The notes beneath the pieces were generated by a model. The model had not been told where the DNA came from and did not search any database. It was given only the letters and a program-made list of their open reading frames with translations. 61,184 bases of DNA. Origin: an uncultured Lachnospiraceae bacterium (GTDB taxonomy: Bacteria; Bacillota; Clostridia; Lachnospirales; Lachnospiraceae). The stretch is from positions 1 to 61,184 of the forward strand of contig CAKNMY010000004.1 in NCBI GenBank assembly GCA_930989745.1, given 5' to 3'. Every line of letters starts with the position of its first letter. The first letter of the stretch is position 1. A program made the position numbers and the translations under genes. This document shows positions 60,014 to 61,184 of this stretch, piece after piece.

Positions 60014-60619
60014 ATGAAAAATGAGAAAACGCAAAAGCTGGTTCTGACAGGCGTATTTGCCGCACTGTCATATGTAATTTTTACTTTTCTGCAGTTTAAG
60101 ATCCCGCTTCCGGGAGGGGACGCCACCTCGATTCACCTCGGCAACGCGGTCTGTGTGCTGGGCGCGCTGATTCTCGGCGGACTCTACGGCGGCATCGGAG
60201 GCGCGATCGGAATGACGATCGGCGATCTGTTCGATCCCGTCTATGTGATTTACGCGCCGAAGACCTTTGTGCTGAAGCTGTGCATCGGACTGATCACCGG
60301 ACTGATCGCGCACAGATTCGGTAAAATCACCGAGTGCAGCGACCGGGCGAAAGTGTTCAAATGGGTGTCTCTGGCAGCCGCCGGCGGCCTTATCTTCAAC
60401 GTGATCGCAGATCCGCTGGTCGGATATCTGTATAAGCTGGTAATCCTCGGAAAGCCTGCCGCAGAGATCACGCTCGCCTGGAACATCGCTTCTACGTCCA
60501 TCAACGCAGTCATCTCAGCGGTCGTATCCGTAGTCGTGTACATGGCTCTGCGCCCTGCGCTGAAACGGGCGGGAATGTTCTACAGAATCGGATTTTCCAG
60601 AAAGTCTGTGGCGCATTGA
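60014..60619 (+). CDS. ECF transporter substrate-binding (S) component
   Basis: This is a 201-residue membrane protein started at MKNEKTQKLVLTGVFAALSYVIF, with GAGAGGAG 10 nt upstream. The hydrophobic helices, the LTGVFAALSYV start and IHLGNAVCVLGALILGGLYGGIGGAIGMTIGDL (in pieces) are typical of S components, which capture vitamins or other micronutrients for a shared EcfAAT module encoded elsewhere. The substrate cannot be identified from this sequence. A TATAAT lies at 59965-59970 without a clear -35. Confidence 0.85.
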   Translation: MKNEKTQKLVLTGVFAALSYVIFTFLQFKIPLPGGDATSIHLGNAVCVLGALILGGLYGGIGGAIGMTIGDLFDPVYVIYAPKTFVLKLCIGLITGLIAHRFGKITECSDRAKVFKWVSLAAAGGLIFNVIADPLVGYLYKLVILGKPAAEITLAWNIASTSINAVISAVVSVVVYMALRPALKRAGMFYRIGFSRKSVAH

Positions 60620-60634
60620 TTTTCTTAAGAGAAT

Positions 60635-60676
60635 AAAAAATACCGTCAGCTTCGAGAGTGGCTGACGGTATTTTTT
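60635..60676. terminator. Bidirectional terminator after the ECF gene
   Basis: AAAAAATACCGTCAGC pairs perfectly with GCTGACGGTATTTTTT. It is shared with the convergent FmdE-like gene. Confidence 0.9.
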
Positions 60677-60722
60677 ATTCTGCGTGGATTTTTCACGGTC
60701 GCGCATCTGTCAGTGCTTCCGG

Positions 60723-61184
60723 TTAAACCCCAAAACGGTCATAGTTCTCATAACAGTCCAGGCATACTATTTCCCCATTACATATGCGCATCATATTTTC
60801 TGAAGCAGTTTCGCCGCAGCGGCTGCATATAGCTGACCGGAATATTTTCGCCTTTTCCGGTAAGGCAATCGTTGTATCTTTTACATCAAACATTTCCTCC
60901 GGTTCCAGGCTTTGATAATATGCAAAAGATTCTGCCCTTGTCATTCCCTCCGGCCTTGGCTTTAATACTAATCGCACGGATTTTCCGTTCTTTCTGTTAT
61001 AAAAAGAAAATGCCTGCTTCCCTCTCATATGAAATAAGAGATTCCCTTTTCCTACACTGCATCCGAGAATTACCTGAATCGCGTCCACACCGCAGGTATC
61101 ATTTTCTGAAATACAGACAATCTCTTCATCTGATGAAATCCCCACTGTCTGGCCTTCAATTTTTTCTTCCTGCAGATCCAAAAG
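60723..61184 (-). CDS. FmdE-like protein, truncated by the window edge
   Basis: The gene runs off the right end, so the N-terminus is missing; the frame continues through the last codon without a start that can be trusted. Visible are the FmdE-type core DAIQVILGCSVGKGNLLFHMRGKQAFSFYNR (in pieces) with CGVDAIQ and LGCSVGKGNL, and a C-terminal zinc-ribbon (CSRCGE and CLDCYE). FmdE-like proteins occur beside molybdenum or tungsten enzymes but also alone in Clostridia, where the role is unclear. No partner is visible here. Confidence 0.75.
   Translation of the reverse strand, partial: LLDLQEEKIEGQTVGISSDEEIVCISENDTCGVDAIQVILGCSVGKGNLLFHMRGKQAFSFYNRKNGKSVRLVLKPRPEGMTRAESFAYYQSLEPEEMFDVKDTTIALPEKAKIFRSAICSRCGETASENMMRICNGEIVCLDCYENYDRFGV

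Noticed and set aside
1-61184. Mobile elements, prophage, CRISPR array or riboswitch
   Set aside because: No transposase, integrase, phage gene, regular repeat-spacer array or recognisable riboswitch core was seen in any intergenic region.

Overview
This window looks like a core-chromosome segment of a spore-forming, anaerobic member of the Clostridia, most likely Lachnospiraceae. Evidence: sporulation and germination genes (spoIIR, a gerK-type operon, a sipL homologue, yyaC, spoVG), a large Firmicutes-type SRP RNA, glycogen genes glgC/glgD, a CD1871A-type CXXC micro-protein, oxygen-sensitive radical-SAM enzymes, and family-restricted proteins such as a DUF5711-like protein. Genes are densely packed, mostly on the minus strand. 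No phage, insertion sequence, CRISPR array or integrase was seen. The species cannot be named from the sequence alone.

Layout. 0.3-3.7 kb: CvpA-like membrane protein, DUF5711-like protein and a LysM protein whose N-terminus resembles a catalytically dead JAMM/MPN domain. 3.8-5.1 kb: convergent, overlapping yyaC and HD-domain genes. 5.2-7.8 kb: a pentose-phosphate operon (transaldolase plus split transketolase). 8.1-16.7 kb: lacI, recR, ybaB, dnaX, phosphofructokinase, rubredoxin-glutamate synthase, SRP RNA on the opposite strand, azlCD, tRNA-Ser and tadA; this is a recognisable remnant of the tadA-scr-dnaX-yaaK-recR neighbourhood known from Bacillus. 16.8-20.4 kb: a hypothetical protein, an NrdG-like activase, a three-gene redox operon (TlpA lipoprotein, CXXC micro-protein, polyferredoxin membrane protein) and thioredoxin. 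20.6-26.6 kb: tRNA-Pro, a coiled-coil/3D-domain cell-wall protein, an rRNA methyltransferase, and glgC-glgD-spoVG. 26.9-32.4 kb: a small membrane protein, murC, then a dnaD-dnaC-prs operon preceded by a dense cluster of DnaA boxes.

32.5-39.1 kb: AraC regulator, sugar kinase, sugar nucleotidyltransferase, an anSME-like radical SAM protein, YqeY, an orphan NuoE-like protein and a sodium symporter. 39.2-46.5 kb: an unusual sugar-catabolic operon (fucose-isomerase-like enzyme, a second split transketolase, FGGY kinase, Gfo/Idh oxidoreductase) read from a perfect consensus promoter covered by repeated operator-like sites and diverging from its own lacI gene. 46.5-51.3 kb: an exported trigger-factor-like lipoprotein, a degenerate polysaccharide-deacetylase protein, a small membrane protein, DUF1934 and murI. 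51.4-58.5 kb: spoIIR, gerKC/KB/KA, gntR, ispE and sipL, with candidate sigma-F and sigma-E promoters. 58.6-61.2 kb: PrcB-like lipoprotein, plsC behind a perfect TetR-type palindrome, an ECF S-component, and an FmdE-like gene cut by the window edge.

The strongest hunt results are the isomerase/transketolase/kinase/dehydrogenase operon with its operator array, the duplicated DnaA double boxes in front of the primosome operon, the pseudo-JAMM/LysM protein, and the TlpA/CXXC/polyferredoxin module. Functional statements come from motif recognition and family knowledge; no database search was run.
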